Shown one piece after another: positions 54,209-62,579 of a stretch of DNA of 64,000 bases. The notes beneath the pieces are model-generated. The model searched no databases, had not been told where the DNA came from, and worked only from the letters and a program-made list of their open reading frames with translations. This DNA is from Deltaproteobacteria bacterium (GTDB lineage Bacteria; Myxococcota; Myxococcia; Myxococcales; 40CM-4-68-19): NCBI GenBank assembly GCA_005879315.1, contig VBLC01000033.1:1-64000 (forward strand), read 5' to 3'. A program made the translations under genes and the position numbers. Positions within the stretch are counted from its first letter, which is position 1, and every line of letters begins with the position of its first letter.

Positions 54209-56503
54209 TCAGAACCCGTAGGTACCGGAAGCCGTGACGTTGGATTTCACCGGTCCGGTCTGGGCGCTGAAGTCCACGAAGAAAGGCGAGAGGTGCGTCC
54301 CTGCGGTCGGCGTAGCTCCACAAGCGTGGCCGTTCGTGGGCGGCACGGGGACCTTGATGGGATTGCTCACGTAGGCGGTGATCCGATAGCCGGGATCGAA
54401 GTCGCCGAAGACGAGCCGCTCGACGCATACGTTTCCGACTGCCCCGCAGGCTTTGGTGTTGTCCGTCGCCGAGACTCGCACCCAGTCGAAGTTGAAGTGC
54501 AAGGCGCCCATCGCTCCCCAGTTGTCCAACTCGGGATATCCACCGAAGGTCTGGAGCGTGAGGCCCGGTTGCGGAGCGAAGAGCGCGGCCGAGTAGGAGG
54601 TGCCCAAGGCGCCCGTGTTGAGCCACGAATCGATCATCTTGGCCGCAGCCGACGCGGTCGTGGCGTCGGCGATGTCGTTGTTGGAGTAGTCGATGCAGCT
54701 GCTCGGCGCCCACGGGTCGGGGACGGCGGAGGGCGCGTCCGAGAAAACGACCCAGGTCGGCGCCCAGATGGTGCGATCCGAGTCCCAGACGCCGTTCGGA
54801 CCGTTGTAAGCGGCGCAGCTGGCGCCGCCGCAGAAGCGTGGCTCGATCGCGCCGTCGTAGACGTTGTTGTCGTTGCTGTCGATGTACGGGTCGCCCTGAT
54901 CGACGAAGATCTCAGTGGGGTCGTAAACACCGTTGTGGTTGGTGTCGATGAAGGCTTCTTCGCCCCGGACCATGGCGATGAGGGTGACCAGCTGATCGCG
55001 CGGGTTGAAGGTGAGCTGTCCGTTGGTCCTCGAAGGCTCCGGATTGTTGCGCGGGAGGGGATATTGCGTCGGCGCCGCGGCCAAAGGGGCGACGTCCATC
55101 GGCGAGAACCCGTTGCCCATGTCCGACGAGAAGGTCACCGTCACCGAGCCCTCGTCCGGATCGGTGGGATTGTTGTAGTCGAACGCTTTGGTCACCGCCG
55201 ATGCGCTGATCGAGCCCGCCTCGGCTGCGAAGGAGACCGGCGTCGGGATGCCCACGCGGTTGCCGTAGCGATCGCTCAGACGCACCGTGCACTCGGTCTT
55301 CTCGAAGAACGAGGTGGTCGTGTACACGGGCAGGTTCGCCTTGGCGCAGGAGAAGTTGAAACCCGATGCGGACGGCTTGGCGCCTCGAACCGCGACAGCG
55401 TGCGACGCGGCCGGGTTTGCCCCGCCCACCACGGTGGCGATGATCGAGCTGACGCCTACCTCCGGACCGGCGCTGTAATCGGCCACGGCGTGGCCCAATG
55501 CGTCAGTTGTCACCGAAGGATGCCCGAGCGCGACCAGGGCTGGCTGCCCCTGCGTGAAGTTTACCGTCACGCCGGGGATGGGCGAGCCGAGCGAGTCAGT
55601 GATGGTGAAAGTCATCAGCCCCGTCTCCTGGATGCCCGAGCCCCTGAGGCCGAGCACCGAGGGCGTGAACGCGGTCGCCATGATGGAAGCCGGGCCGCCC
55701 AGGACCGGCAGCGTCATGATGACCTGCGACCCCGTGATCCAGGCGGTGATGTGCGCAAGGCCCTGCACCGCCTTGCCGGTCAAGGTCAACGTCACATTTC
55801 CGTAGGCGTCGGTCGTGCCCGAGGTGGCCCCGAGCGTGACCAGTGACTCCCCCTGCGCCTCCGCGAAGTTCACCGAGGCGCCCGAAGCCGGGAGGCCGCC
55901 GCTGGTGACGGCGAACGTGGCCGTCGCCGTGCCGGGCAAATTCTGCCCGGCATTTGCCGCGCCAGAGACGATCACGTAGGAGGGGAAGACGCTGCCGAGA
56001 GCAATGGACGTCAGCGACGAGACGCCGCCGTCGCTGCCCGGGGGAGGCGGAGGCGGACCGCCACCACCGCCATCGGTCGCTGACGGGGCCTGCACGGTTA
56101 GCGCCGAAGTGCCGGTCGAGCCCGACCAGGAGATGGTGACGATCACCCCCGCGCCGCCGGAGCACCTCGGATCGCTGCCGACGCCGCAGGTGAAGGTCGC
56201 TTTTGCGGTGCCCGTCGCGTCGAGCGCGACGCCGATCGACGATCCTGCCGCGACGCCCGTCGCCGCCAGGCTGCCGAGGGGAGCGGCAAAGTTCACATTG
56301 CCGGTGCCCGCCTTGCCGGCCGCATCGGTGCAGATCGCAGTGATGTTGGCAGTGGCGACACCGTCGTTGAGGATCGTCGTCTTGTCGGTCGTGACGATGA
56401 CCCGGGCCGTCGTCGCCGGAGGGGAATAGCTGCTCGAGCAGCCGCAAGCCAGCGCGACCACCAGCGCCGGCGTGCGGCGCAGATACTTCACTCGATCATC
56501 CAC
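54209..56503 (-). CDS. Big-1 repeat (Ig-like) lipoprotein with Ca-binding loops
   Basis: The 764-residue product has a lipoprotein signal (ALVVALACGCSS) and three or more bacterial Ig-like (Big-1/invasin) repeats, seen as repeating AxGxVTLTLTGKAxxG strands. Two EF-hand-like Asp loops lie near residues 510-540 (DTNHNGVYDPTE and DSNDNNVYDG). The C-terminal 200 residues contain several Cys pairs and an unusual folded domain. GTG at 56503 follows GGAGGG. The likely location is the cell surface, with adhesive or structural function. It is upstream of the KamA gene by 24 bases. Confidence 0.78.
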   Translation of the reverse strand: MDDRVKYLRRTPALVVALACGCSSSYSPPATTARVIVTTDKTTILNDGVATANITAICTDAAGKAGTGNVNFAAPLGSLAATGVAAGSSIGVALDATGTAKATFTCGVGSDPRCSGGAGVIVTISWSGSTGTSALTVQAPSATDGGGGGPPPPPPGSDGGVSSLTSIALGSVFPSYVIVSGAANAGQNLPGTATATFAVTSGGLPASGASVNFAEAQGESLVTLGATSGTTDAYGNVTLTLTGKAVQGLAHITAWITGSQVIMTLPVLGGPASIMATAFTPSVLGLRGSGIQETGLMTFTITDSLGSPIPGVTVNFTQGQPALVALGHPSVTTDALGHAVADYSAGPEVGVSSIIATVVGGANPAASHAVAVRGAKPSASGFNFSCAKANLPVYTTTSFFEKTECTVRLSDRYGNRVGIPTPVSFAAEAGSISASAVTKAFDYNNPTDPDEGSVTVTFSSDMGNGFSPMDVAPLAAAPTQYPLPRNNPEPSRTNGQLTFNPRDQLVTLIAMVRGEEAFIDTNHNGVYDPTEIFVDQGDPYIDSNDNNVYDGAIEPRFCGGASCAAYNGPNGVWDSDRTIWAPTWVVFSDAPSAVPDPWAPSSCIDYSNNDIADATTASAAAKMIDSWLNTGALGTSYSAALFAPQPGLTLQTFGGYPELDNWGAMGALHFNFDWVRVSATDNTKACGAVGNVCVERLVFGDFDPGYRITAYVSNPIKVPVPPTNGHACGATPTAGTHLSPFFVDFSAQTGPVKSNVTASGTYGF

Positions 56504-56612
56504 AGAATCCCTCCGGGTCGTCGAGCGGGAGGGGTTGCGCTCGACTCCTAGAGTTATCCTTGTTCGCTCACGTCCAGGTCAATTTTTTTCTCTGCCCACA
56601 ACGTGAGTAAAA
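56504..56612. other. Gap between the Big-domain gene and the site-2 protease gene
   Basis: This 109-base stretch is lower in GC than its neighbours and has no ORF. It includes the promoter region of the Big-domain gene. No hairpin with a T-run was found. Confidence 0.4.
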
Positions 56613-57647
56613 TCAGGCCAGTGTGGCCAATTCAGGGTCGCTGCGGAGCGCGCCCAAAGAGGCTCCTGCCTCCTGCGCGCGGCGCACCCAGTTGCGGGCC
56701 CGCTCCGCGCGGCCGGCGCGCAAGTTGGCGCGCGCAGCGACCACCGCCGCGTCCGCCGTCGGGAAGAGCGAGAAGCTCTGTCCGGCCAGAAGCGCCGCGG
56801 CTTCGTAGTCGCCGCGCGCCAGCTCGATCCCCGCGCGCAGCCGCAATCCCGCCGCTTGCGAAGTTCCGCCTCCTGCGCTCTCCAGCTTTTCCGCGGCCGC
56901 GATCGCCGCATTGAAATCACCGCGCGAGAGTGCCGCGCGCGCCTCGTCGGTGGCGCGCTCGATGTCGGATCTCTCCAAGGAGGCCGCCGGATCTCCCTGC
57001 GACGGCTCGACCCCCGTCGCAGCGCGCGCGCGGGCGATGTTCTGGAAGGCGAAGAGCGCGCACCAGGCGAGGACGATGAAGTCCGCCCCCCAGAAGCGCA
57101 GCACGGAAGCGGCGAGAACGACCGCCACCGCCGCAGAGATCCAGGAGGCCAGCCGCACCGACGGTTTCTTGCGCAGCCATTCCAGCACCGCCAGCATCAT
57201 CTGGCCGCCGTCGAGCGGCAGCATGGGCACGAGGTTGAAGCCTGCCCAGACGACGCTCACCAGGATGAACTGCGACATGGTGAAGGCCGTCGGCGTTCCC
57301 GCCGCGGGCGGGAGAGCCCGGACCACCATCCAGCAGAGCGCGCCCAGCACCAACCCGGCAACCGGCCCCGCCAGAGAGAGGATGAACTGCCGCCCCGGCC
57401 CGGGCCGCTCGCGCAGCTGTGGGTAGGTCACGCCGCCGAAGGCCTCGAGGCGGATCTCCGGCCGGCCGCCGTAAAGCCTTCCCACCAGCGCGTGGCCGAG
57501 CTCGTGGGCGAGCACGCTGACGAAGACGACGAAGATCCAGGCCAGCATCTTCCAGCCGAAGCCGAGCCCGCTGCCGAGCAGGACCGCGCTGATGAAGAAC
57601 CAGGGATAGACCAAGACCGGAAATGGCCCTAAGCGGAAGCGCAGCAC
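56613..57647 (-). CDS. Site-2 protease (M50) family membrane protease with TPR tail
   Basis: The 344-residue product is a zinc metalloprotease within the membrane. The HExxH motif is AHELGHALVG (His48, Glu49, His52), the second metal site is LVPMLPLDGGQM near residue 150, and about six spans surround them. From residue 230 on it continues with a soluble TPR-like tail (IERATDEARAALSRGDFNAA). The minimal layout without PDZ fits the S2P group III/SpoIVFB type, usually cleaving anti-sigma factors or membrane-bound regulators. The start is GTG. Confidence 0.88.
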   Translation of the reverse strand: MLRFRLGPFPVLVYPWFFISAVLLGSGLGFGWKMLAWIFVVFVSVLAHELGHALVGRLYGGRPEIRLEAFGGVTYPQLRERPGPGRQFILSLAGPVAGLVLGALCWMVVRALPPAAGTPTAFTMSQFILVSVVWAGFNLVPMLPLDGGQMMLAVLEWLRKKPSVRLASWISAAVAVVLAASVLRFWGADFIVLAWCALFAFQNIARARAATGVEPSQGDPAASLERSDIERATDEARAALSRGDFNAAIAAAEKLESAGGGTSQAAGLRLRAGIELARGDYEAAALLAGQSFSLFPTADAAVVAARANLRAGRAERARNWVRRAQEAGASLGALRSDPELATLA

Positions 57648-57729
57648 AGGCCGCGCAGTCTATCTGCACCGAAGACGCCCTGCAGCCTGCCTTGACCGGG
57701 CCTGGTGGCCCGAGTACACGGATCGATCG

Positions 57730-59085
57730 ATGCGAGAGAGACCGAAAGCGGCCGAGCAGCCGTTCCAGTATCCGCTCGAGCGCGAATATCGCGAGCCGGA
57801 CTGGACGCGCCTGCCGGGCTATCGCGGCGCCTCGCGCGTCGAATGGGAAGACGCCACCTGGCAGCGCAAGAATACCGTCAAGAACCTGCGCGAGCTGAAG
57901 GAGGCGCTGGGCCATTTCCTCGGAGACGATCTGGCGGCGGACATCGAGCGCGATCAGCGCGAGCGCGCCACCATGTCGATCCTCATCACGCCGCACATGA
58001 TCAACACCATGGACGAGCGCGACCTGCGCGCGGATCCGCTGCGCCGCTACATGCTGCCGGCCTTCTCCGATCGGCGCAGCGACTGGGCCAGCCATCCGAA
58101 AGCCTCGCGCGATTCCTTGCACGAAGCGGAGATGTGGCAGGTCGAAGGGCTGACCCACCGATACCCGACCAAGGTGCTGGCGGAGATGCTTTCCACCTGC
58201 CCGCAGTATTGCGGCCATTGCACGCGGATGGATCTGGTGGGCAACAGCGTGCCGCAGGTGAAGAAGCTCAAGTTCCAGGTGGCGCAGAAGGACAGGCACC
58301 AGCAGATGATCGATTATCTGCGCGCGACGCCTTCGGTGCGCGACGTGGTGGTCTCGGGCGGCGACATCGCCAATCTTCCCATCGGCGCATTGGAATCATT
58401 CGTCTCGGCATTGCTCGACCTGCCCAACATCCGGGACGTGCGGCTGGCGTCGAAAGGATTGATGGGCATCCCCCAGCATTTCCTCCAGAGCGAAGTGCTG
58501 CAAGGACTGGAACGGCTGGCGCGTCAGGCTTTCGCGCGCGGCGTGAGCCTTTCCTTGCACACTCATGTCAATCACGCCAATCAAGTGACGCCACTCCTGG
58601 GGAAAGCATCGGGAAAGCTCCTGGAAATGGGGTTTCGCGACGTGCGCAATCAGGGAGTGCTCTTGCGCGGCGTCAATGATTCGCAAAAAGCGTTGCTCGA
58701 TCTCTGTTTCATGCTGCAGGACAACGCCCGCATCCTTCCCTACTACTTCTATATGTGCGACGTGATCCCCAACTCGGAGCACTGGCGCACCAGCGTGGCC
58801 GAGGCGCAGGCGCTGCAGCTCGACATCATGGGGTATCTGCCCGGCTTCGCCACTCCGCGCATCGTCTGCGACGTGCCTTACGTCGGCAAGCGCTGGGTCC
58901 ACCAGGTGACCGATTACGATACCGAGAAGGGGATTTCCTATTGGACGAAGAATTATCGGACCGGCATCGAACGCGACGATCCGGAAGCGCTCACGCGCAA
59001 GTATGAATATTACGATCCAATCTATCTATTGCCCGAATCGGGCCAGCGCTGGTGGCGCGAACAGATCGCCAAAGGCGCGGCCTGA
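57730..59085 (+). CDS. KamA family radical SAM protein (long type)
   Basis: The 451-residue product carries the radical SAM motif CPQYCGHC at residues 157-164. The C-terminal PLP-lysine region reads CDVPYVGKRWVHQV near residue 385, different from the GGGGK motif of the 53-kb paralogue, so the two belong to different subfamilies. The sequence lacks a membrane segment. It should catalyse an amino-acid 2,3-amino shift or a related radical reaction. The gap of 82 bases to the divergent site-2 protease gene holds the promoter. Confidence 0.84.
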   Translation: MRERPKAAEQPFQYPLEREYREPDWTRLPGYRGASRVEWEDATWQRKNTVKNLRELKEALGHFLGDDLAADIERDQRERATMSILITPHMINTMDERDLRADPLRRYMLPAFSDRRSDWASHPKASRDSLHEAEMWQVEGLTHRYPTKVLAEMLSTCPQYCGHCTRMDLVGNSVPQVKKLKFQVAQKDRHQQMIDYLRATPSVRDVVVSGGDIANLPIGALESFVSALLDLPNIRDVRLASKGLMGIPQHFLQSEVLQGLERLARQAFARGVSLSLHTHVNHANQVTPLLGKASGKLLEMGFRDVRNQGVLLRGVNDSQKALLDLCFMLQDNARILPYYFYMCDVIPNSEHWRTSVAEAQALQLDIMGYLPGFATPRIVCDVPYVGKRWVHQVTDYDTEKGISYWTKNYRTGIERDDPEALTRKYEYYDPIYLLPESGQRWWREQIAKGAA

Positions 59086-59091
59086 TCTTTT

Positions 59092-60015
59092 TCAGATGTG
59101 ATCGAGCAGCGCCAGCTCCGTCGGCCCGCCCCGCTCGGGCAGCGGAGCCGAGTTGGCGAGCGGCGCCACCATCGCCAGCGCAGTGGTCCGTTCGGCCGCG
59201 GCGAAGAGGTCGCGCAACTGTCCGGCCGGCCAGAGCCGCAGCTCGATGCGTCCGGTGCGCTGCATGCAGTCGCGCAGCGCGCCGAGCACGCGGTCGCGGG
59301 CCCGATCATTCAGCCAGGCGGCGTCGAGCACATCGAGCGTCTCGCGGCCGAATCGCACCATGGCCGCGCCGTCCTCGGCGATCAGACCCCATTCCGGCTC
59401 GCCGGCGCTGCGCGCGCGGGCCAGCTCGCGCAGGCGGCGCAGCTGGAAGCGCACCGCCCAGCCGTCGCGCGCCAGCGAGAAGCGCGTCTCGCTCTCGCGC
59501 GCCGCCGAGAAGAGACGCGACATCTCCTCCTCGTCGCCGGCCATCGCCGATCGATATCCGCCCGAGACGCGCGGCAGTTGCGAGGTCTCGACGATGGACT
59601 CGCGGCTCTCCACCAGGCGGAAGCCGAGGCGCCGGTAGTAGTCGACATCGATGTCCGAGAAGAGGACTGCCGCCTGCGCGCCCTGGGCGCGAGCGTCCGC
59701 CATCGCCGCGCGGAGCATCGCCGCGGCGTGGCCGCGCCGGCGCAATTCCGGCGGCGTGAAGACCGCGCCGATGCCGAGCACGCGCAGCTCCTTGCGCGCG
59801 GAGGATCCGCGCAGGTCGTAGGCCTTCATCGCGGAGAGAAGCGCGCCTTGCTCCGAGGTCCAGCCGAGCAGACGATAGCGGCCGTGAGCCTCGGGCGCCT
59901 CGGCGAGCCTTCGCTGGAAGGCGAGGAAGCGCGCCTCCTCCAACCCCCCGCCCCAGATGGGATGGATGCCGCGAAAGTAAGCGGCCCGCTCGGCGTCGCT
60001 CAGGTCGCGCAGCAC
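59092..60015 (-). CDS. GNAT acetyltransferase with Eis-like C-terminal domain
   Basis: The 307-residue product begins with a GNAT fold near residues 60-130 (VLGIGAVFTPPELRRRGHAA is the acetyl-CoA binding motif A) and continues with an Eis-type sterol-carrier-like C-terminal half. Eis proteins acetylate aminoglycosides or other amines. GTG at 60015 gives VLRDLSDAERAAY; upstream ATGs lie in antisense sequence of the next gene. It converges with the KamA gene (6-base gap). Confidence 0.75.
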   Translation of the reverse strand: MLRDLSDAERAAYFRGIHPIWGGGLEEARFLAFQRRLAEAPEAHGRYRLLGWTSEQGALLSAMKAYDLRGSSARKELRVLGIGAVFTPPELRRRGHAAAMLRAAMADARAQGAQAAVLFSDIDVDYYRRLGFRLVESRESIVETSQLPRVSGGYRSAMAGDEEEMSRLFSAARESETRFSLARDGWAVRFQLRRLRELARARSAGEPEWGLIAEDGAAMVRFGRETLDVLDAAWLNDRARDRVLGALRDCMQRTGRIELRLWPAGQLRDLFAAAERTTALAMVAPLANSAPLPERGGPTELALLDHI

Positions 60016-60061
60016 GCGCGGACGGTAGCACGCGCCGCTGCGATGACGTAGGGTGCGCGCC

Positions 60062-60514
60062 GTGGACGTTCCCTTTCCCACGCGCCTTTTCTCGCTGCGC
60101 GAGGCCAACGGTCTGGTCGACACGCTCAAGGACCAGTTCACCCGGGCGCGCGAGCTGCGCGATCAGCTGATGGGAGCGCAGGAAAAGCTGGCGGCCGCGG
60201 GCCGGCCCATCGACGGGCCGGAGGTCGAGGTCGATCCGGCCGCGCCGCAGTCGGTGCAAAGGCTGCAAGCGAGAGCGGCCGGCATCATCGCCAAACTCCG
60301 CGATCTGTTGCGCGAGGTGGCCGAGCTCGGCGTCGAGGTGAAAGGCGCCGAGGGGTTGGTCGACTTCCGCAGCAAGCTGCACGGCCGGACGGTGTATCTC
60401 TGCTGGAAGTACGGTGAGGAGCGCATCGAGCACTGGCATGAGCTCGACACTGGCTTCTCCGCCCGAAAGCCGCTGCCCGTCGACGGCGATTTCATCGGCG
60501 ATCTGCTTCATTAG
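60062..60514 (+). CDS. DUF2203 family protein
   Basis: The 150-residue product matches the DUF2203 pattern: an N-terminal helical region (FSLREANGLVDTLKDQFTRA), a linker, and the C-terminal GVEVKGAEGLVDFRSKLHGR and LCWKYGEERIEHWHELDTGF, which is conserved in the family. I chose GTG 60062, as it follows TAGGG by 8 bases; GTG 60053 is also possible. Function is unknown. The TAG stop sits inside a hairpin. Confidence 0.85.
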   Translation: MDVPFPTRLFSLREANGLVDTLKDQFTRARELRDQLMGAQEKLAAAGRPIDGPEVEVDPAAPQSVQRLQARAAGIIAKLRDLLREVAELGVEVKGAEGLVDFRSKLHGRTVYLCWKYGEERIEHWHELDTGFSARKPLPVDGDFIGDLLH

Positions 60515-60586
60515 ACGCTCCCGCGCCGAAGGCGCGGGTATGCGTCTACGCAGTTGCTGGTTGTTTCCGCGAAGGCGGAAACAACC
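60512..60586 (+). repeat. Two tandem perfect hairpins after the DUF2203 gene
   Basis: The first (60512-60548) pairs TAGACGC with GCGTCTA and CCGCGCC with GGCGCGG around a GAA loop. The second (60559-60586) is a perfect 12-bp stem (GGTTGTTTCCGC/GCGGAAACAACC, GAAG loop). The start TTAGnCGC, the GAA loop and CTACGC resemble the 74-nt element, as a more distant relative. The end has no T-run. Confidence 0.75.
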
Positions 60587-60614
60587 TTGGCGGACGTCGG
60601 GCATCGAAGGTCCG

Positions 60615-61874
60615 ATGCGGCGCATCCATCCTGCCTGGCGCGTCGCGGGCGCGACCTTCGTGGTGCTGCTCGTCGCGGCGGCCATCCGCGCGACCGCCGG
60701 CGTGCTCATCGTCCCCTTCGAGCGCGAGTTCGGCTGGTCGCGCGCCACCATCTCCGCGGCCATCTCCGTCAATCTGCTGCTCTACGGGCTGATGGGGCCG
60801 TTCTGCGCCGCCATCGCCGACCGCATCGGCGTGCGCCGCACGATGGCCATCGCCATGTCGATCCTCGCCGGCGCCCTGCTCCTCGCCAGCGCGATCAAAA
60901 GCCCCTGGCACCTGGTCCTGCTCTGGGGCGTCCTGGTCGGCATGGGCACCGGCATGGCGGCCCTGGTGCTCGGCGCGGTCGTGGTCACGCGCTGGTTCAG
61001 CGCGCGGCGCGGTCTGGTGATGGGCGCGCTCACCGCCAGCACGGCGACCGGCCAGCTGCTCTTCTTGCCGCTCCTCGCGCGCGTGGTGGAGACGGACGGG
61101 TGGCGCTCTGCGGTGCGGATCGTCGCGCTCGCCGCTCTCGCGACGGTCGCGCTCGCGATTCTCCTGGTGCGCGAATCGCCCGCGGCCCTGGGCGTGGCGC
61201 CCTACGGCGCGACTGTGATCGCGGCGCCGCCTGCCCGCAGCGGAAATCCGGCTCGCGTCGCCGTGCTCACCCTCTTCCGCGCAGCGCGCAGCGAGGACTT
61301 CTGGCTGCTCGCCCTCACCTTCTTCATCTGCGGCGCGAGCACGAACGGCCTCATCGGCACGCACCTCATTCCCGCTTGCGTCGATCACGGCATCCCGGAA
61401 GTGCGCGCGGCCGGCCTGCTCGCCACCATGGGAATCTTCGACATGTTCGGCACGACCTTGTCGGGCTGGCTCTCCGATCGCTGGGACAACCGCCGGCTGC
61501 TCTTCACCTACTACGGCCTCCGCGGGCTATCCCTCATGTTCCTGCCCCAGGCGCTCATCGGCGGTTCGGGCCTTCTCGTCTTCGCCGTCTTCTACGGCCT
61601 CGACTGGATCGCCACCGTACCGCCGACGGTGCGACTCGCGACCGAGTCCTTCGGCAAGGAGGACGGACCGATCGTCTTCGGCTGGGTGGTGGCCGCCCAT
61701 CAGGTCGGCGCGGGAGTGGCCGCGCTCGGCGCCGGATTCATCCGCACCGAGCTGGGGGACTATCAGGCAGCGTTCTTTGCCGCGGGCGCGCTCTGCCTCG
61801 TGGCGGCGCTGCTCGCCCTCGCAGTGGGACGCATCAAGCTCGCCCCCTGGCGCACCGCCCAGAGCCAGACTTAG
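60615..61874 (+). CDS. MFS transporter
   Basis: This 419-residue major facilitator has 12 predicted membrane segments. The signature loop between helices 2 and 3 is present (IADRIGVRRTM), and the second half has a related segment (GWLSDRWDNRRLLF). The N-terminal FEREFGWSRATISAAISVN motif is typical of the OFA/monocarboxylate-type MFS group, so oxalate, formate or another organic acid is a plausible cargo. The ATG at 60615 begins the first span. The gene stands alone behind the 60.5-kb hairpins. Confidence 0.87.
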   Translation: MRRIHPAWRVAGATFVVLLVAAAIRATAGVLIVPFEREFGWSRATISAAISVNLLLYGLMGPFCAAIADRIGVRRTMAIAMSILAGALLLASAIKSPWHLVLLWGVLVGMGTGMAALVLGAVVVTRWFSARRGLVMGALTASTATGQLLFLPLLARVVETDGWRSAVRIVALAALATVALAILLVRESPAALGVAPYGATVIAAPPARSGNPARVAVLTLFRAARSEDFWLLALTFFICGASTNGLIGTHLIPACVDHGIPEVRAAGLLATMGIFDMFGTTLSGWLSDRWDNRRLLFTYYGLRGLSLMFLPQALIGGSGLLVFAVFYGLDWIATVPPTVRLATESFGKEDGPIVFGWVVAAHQVGAGVAALGAGFIRTELGDYQAAFFAAGALCLVAALLALAVGRIKLAPWRTAQSQT

Positions 61875-61886
61875 GGCCGGCGCCGA

Positions 61887-61976
61887 TCAACAGCCGAGCT
61901 CGTCCTCGTGCTCGACTTGGTGCCCGGCACTCGGTCTCGTGCTTGCCAGAACGAACGCCAGCGCCAGCTCGAGCAC
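61887..61976 (-). CDS. Possible small protein or remnant (29 aa)
   Basis: The 130-base gap between the MFS and ridA genes contains a GC-biased minus-strand frame with a GTG start: VLELALAFVLASTRPSAGHQ, then VEHEDELGC. The pattern, a hydrophobic start and an acidic end with ARHxxxEHE-like sequence, recalls tiny conserved proteins of proteobacteria but looks shortened. No Shine-Dalgarno is clear. Low confidence. Confidence 0.25.
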   Translation of the reverse strand: MLELALAFVLASTRPSAGHQVEHEDELGC

Positions 61977-62004
61977 CCCGCTGTGATCGAGCAGGATCGG
62001 GCTT

Positions 62005-62379
62005 TTAGGGCCTGGCGACGAGCTCGATCTCGACTCGCGCTCCCTTGGGCAGCGCCGCGACCTGCACGGTGCTGCGAGCCGGGGGATCCTTCGGGAAACG
62101 CTTTCCGTACATTTCGTTGACCGCTGCAAAATCATTCAGGTCGATCACGAAGATGGTCGCTTTGACGACTCGATCGAATCCGCTGCCCGCGGCGGCGAGG
62201 ACCGCGGCCAGGTTTTCCATCACCCGCTCGGTCTGCGCGCGGATGTCGCCCTGGACGAGCTGCTGTGTCGCGGGATCGAGCGGGATCTGCCCGCTGGTGA
62301 AGATCAGATCGCCGCTGCGGATGGCCTGCGAGTAAGGCCCGATCGCCTTGGGCGCCTTCTCGGTCGAGACGACCGTCAC
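62005..62379 (-). CDS. ridA: RidA family enamine/imine deaminase
   Basis: This 124-residue RidA protein hydrolyses reactive enamines formed by PLP enzymes such as threonine dehydratase. The substrate-binding Arg is in PPARSTVQVA, and the signature GPYSQAI and TSGQIPLDP are present. The GTG overlaps the upstream lipoprotein stop as GTGA, so it is coupled in the relA/spoT operon. Length and motifs are standard for RidA. Confidence 0.92.
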   Translation of the reverse strand: MTVVSTEKAPKAIGPYSQAIRSGDLIFTSGQIPLDPATQQLVQGDIRAQTERVMENLAAVLAAAGSGFDRVVKATIFVIDLNDFAAVNEMYGKRFPKDPPARSTVQVAALPKGARVEIELVARP

Positions 62380-62579
62380 TTCACCCTCACGCAGCGCTGG
62401 CCGTCCGCATTGTCGGGCCGGTATTCATAGACGCCGAGCCAGCCCTCGGCCTTGTTCTGCAGGAGGCAGGCGCCGCATTCCACCCGGCGCTCGCCCGCGA
62501 CTTTGTCGCAGTCGGAGACGTCCTTGATGACGTGCGCGCAGCCGGCCAGAAGCAAGAGCAGCAATGCCGCGATTTTCAT
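62376..62579 (-). CDS. Small Cys-rich lipoprotein (67 aa)
   Basis: The ATG overlaps the relA/spoT stop (ATGA). The product is a lipoprotein precursor with a clear lipobox (LLLLLAGCAH) and a 45-residue mature part with four further cysteines (CDKVAGERRVECGACLLQ ... RCVRVK), which could form two disulfides. It sits between relA/spoT and ridA, with overlaps on both sides. Function is unknown. Confidence 0.7.
   Translation of the reverse strand: MKIAALLLLLLAGCAHVIKDVSDCDKVAGERRVECGACLLQNKAEGWLGVYEYRPDNADGQRCVRVK

Noticed and set aside
59092-60015. AblB (beta-lysine acetyltransferase) paired with the KamA enzyme
   Set aside because: The GNAT has an Eis-like C-terminal half and is convergent to the KamA gene, unlike the ablA-ablB operon.
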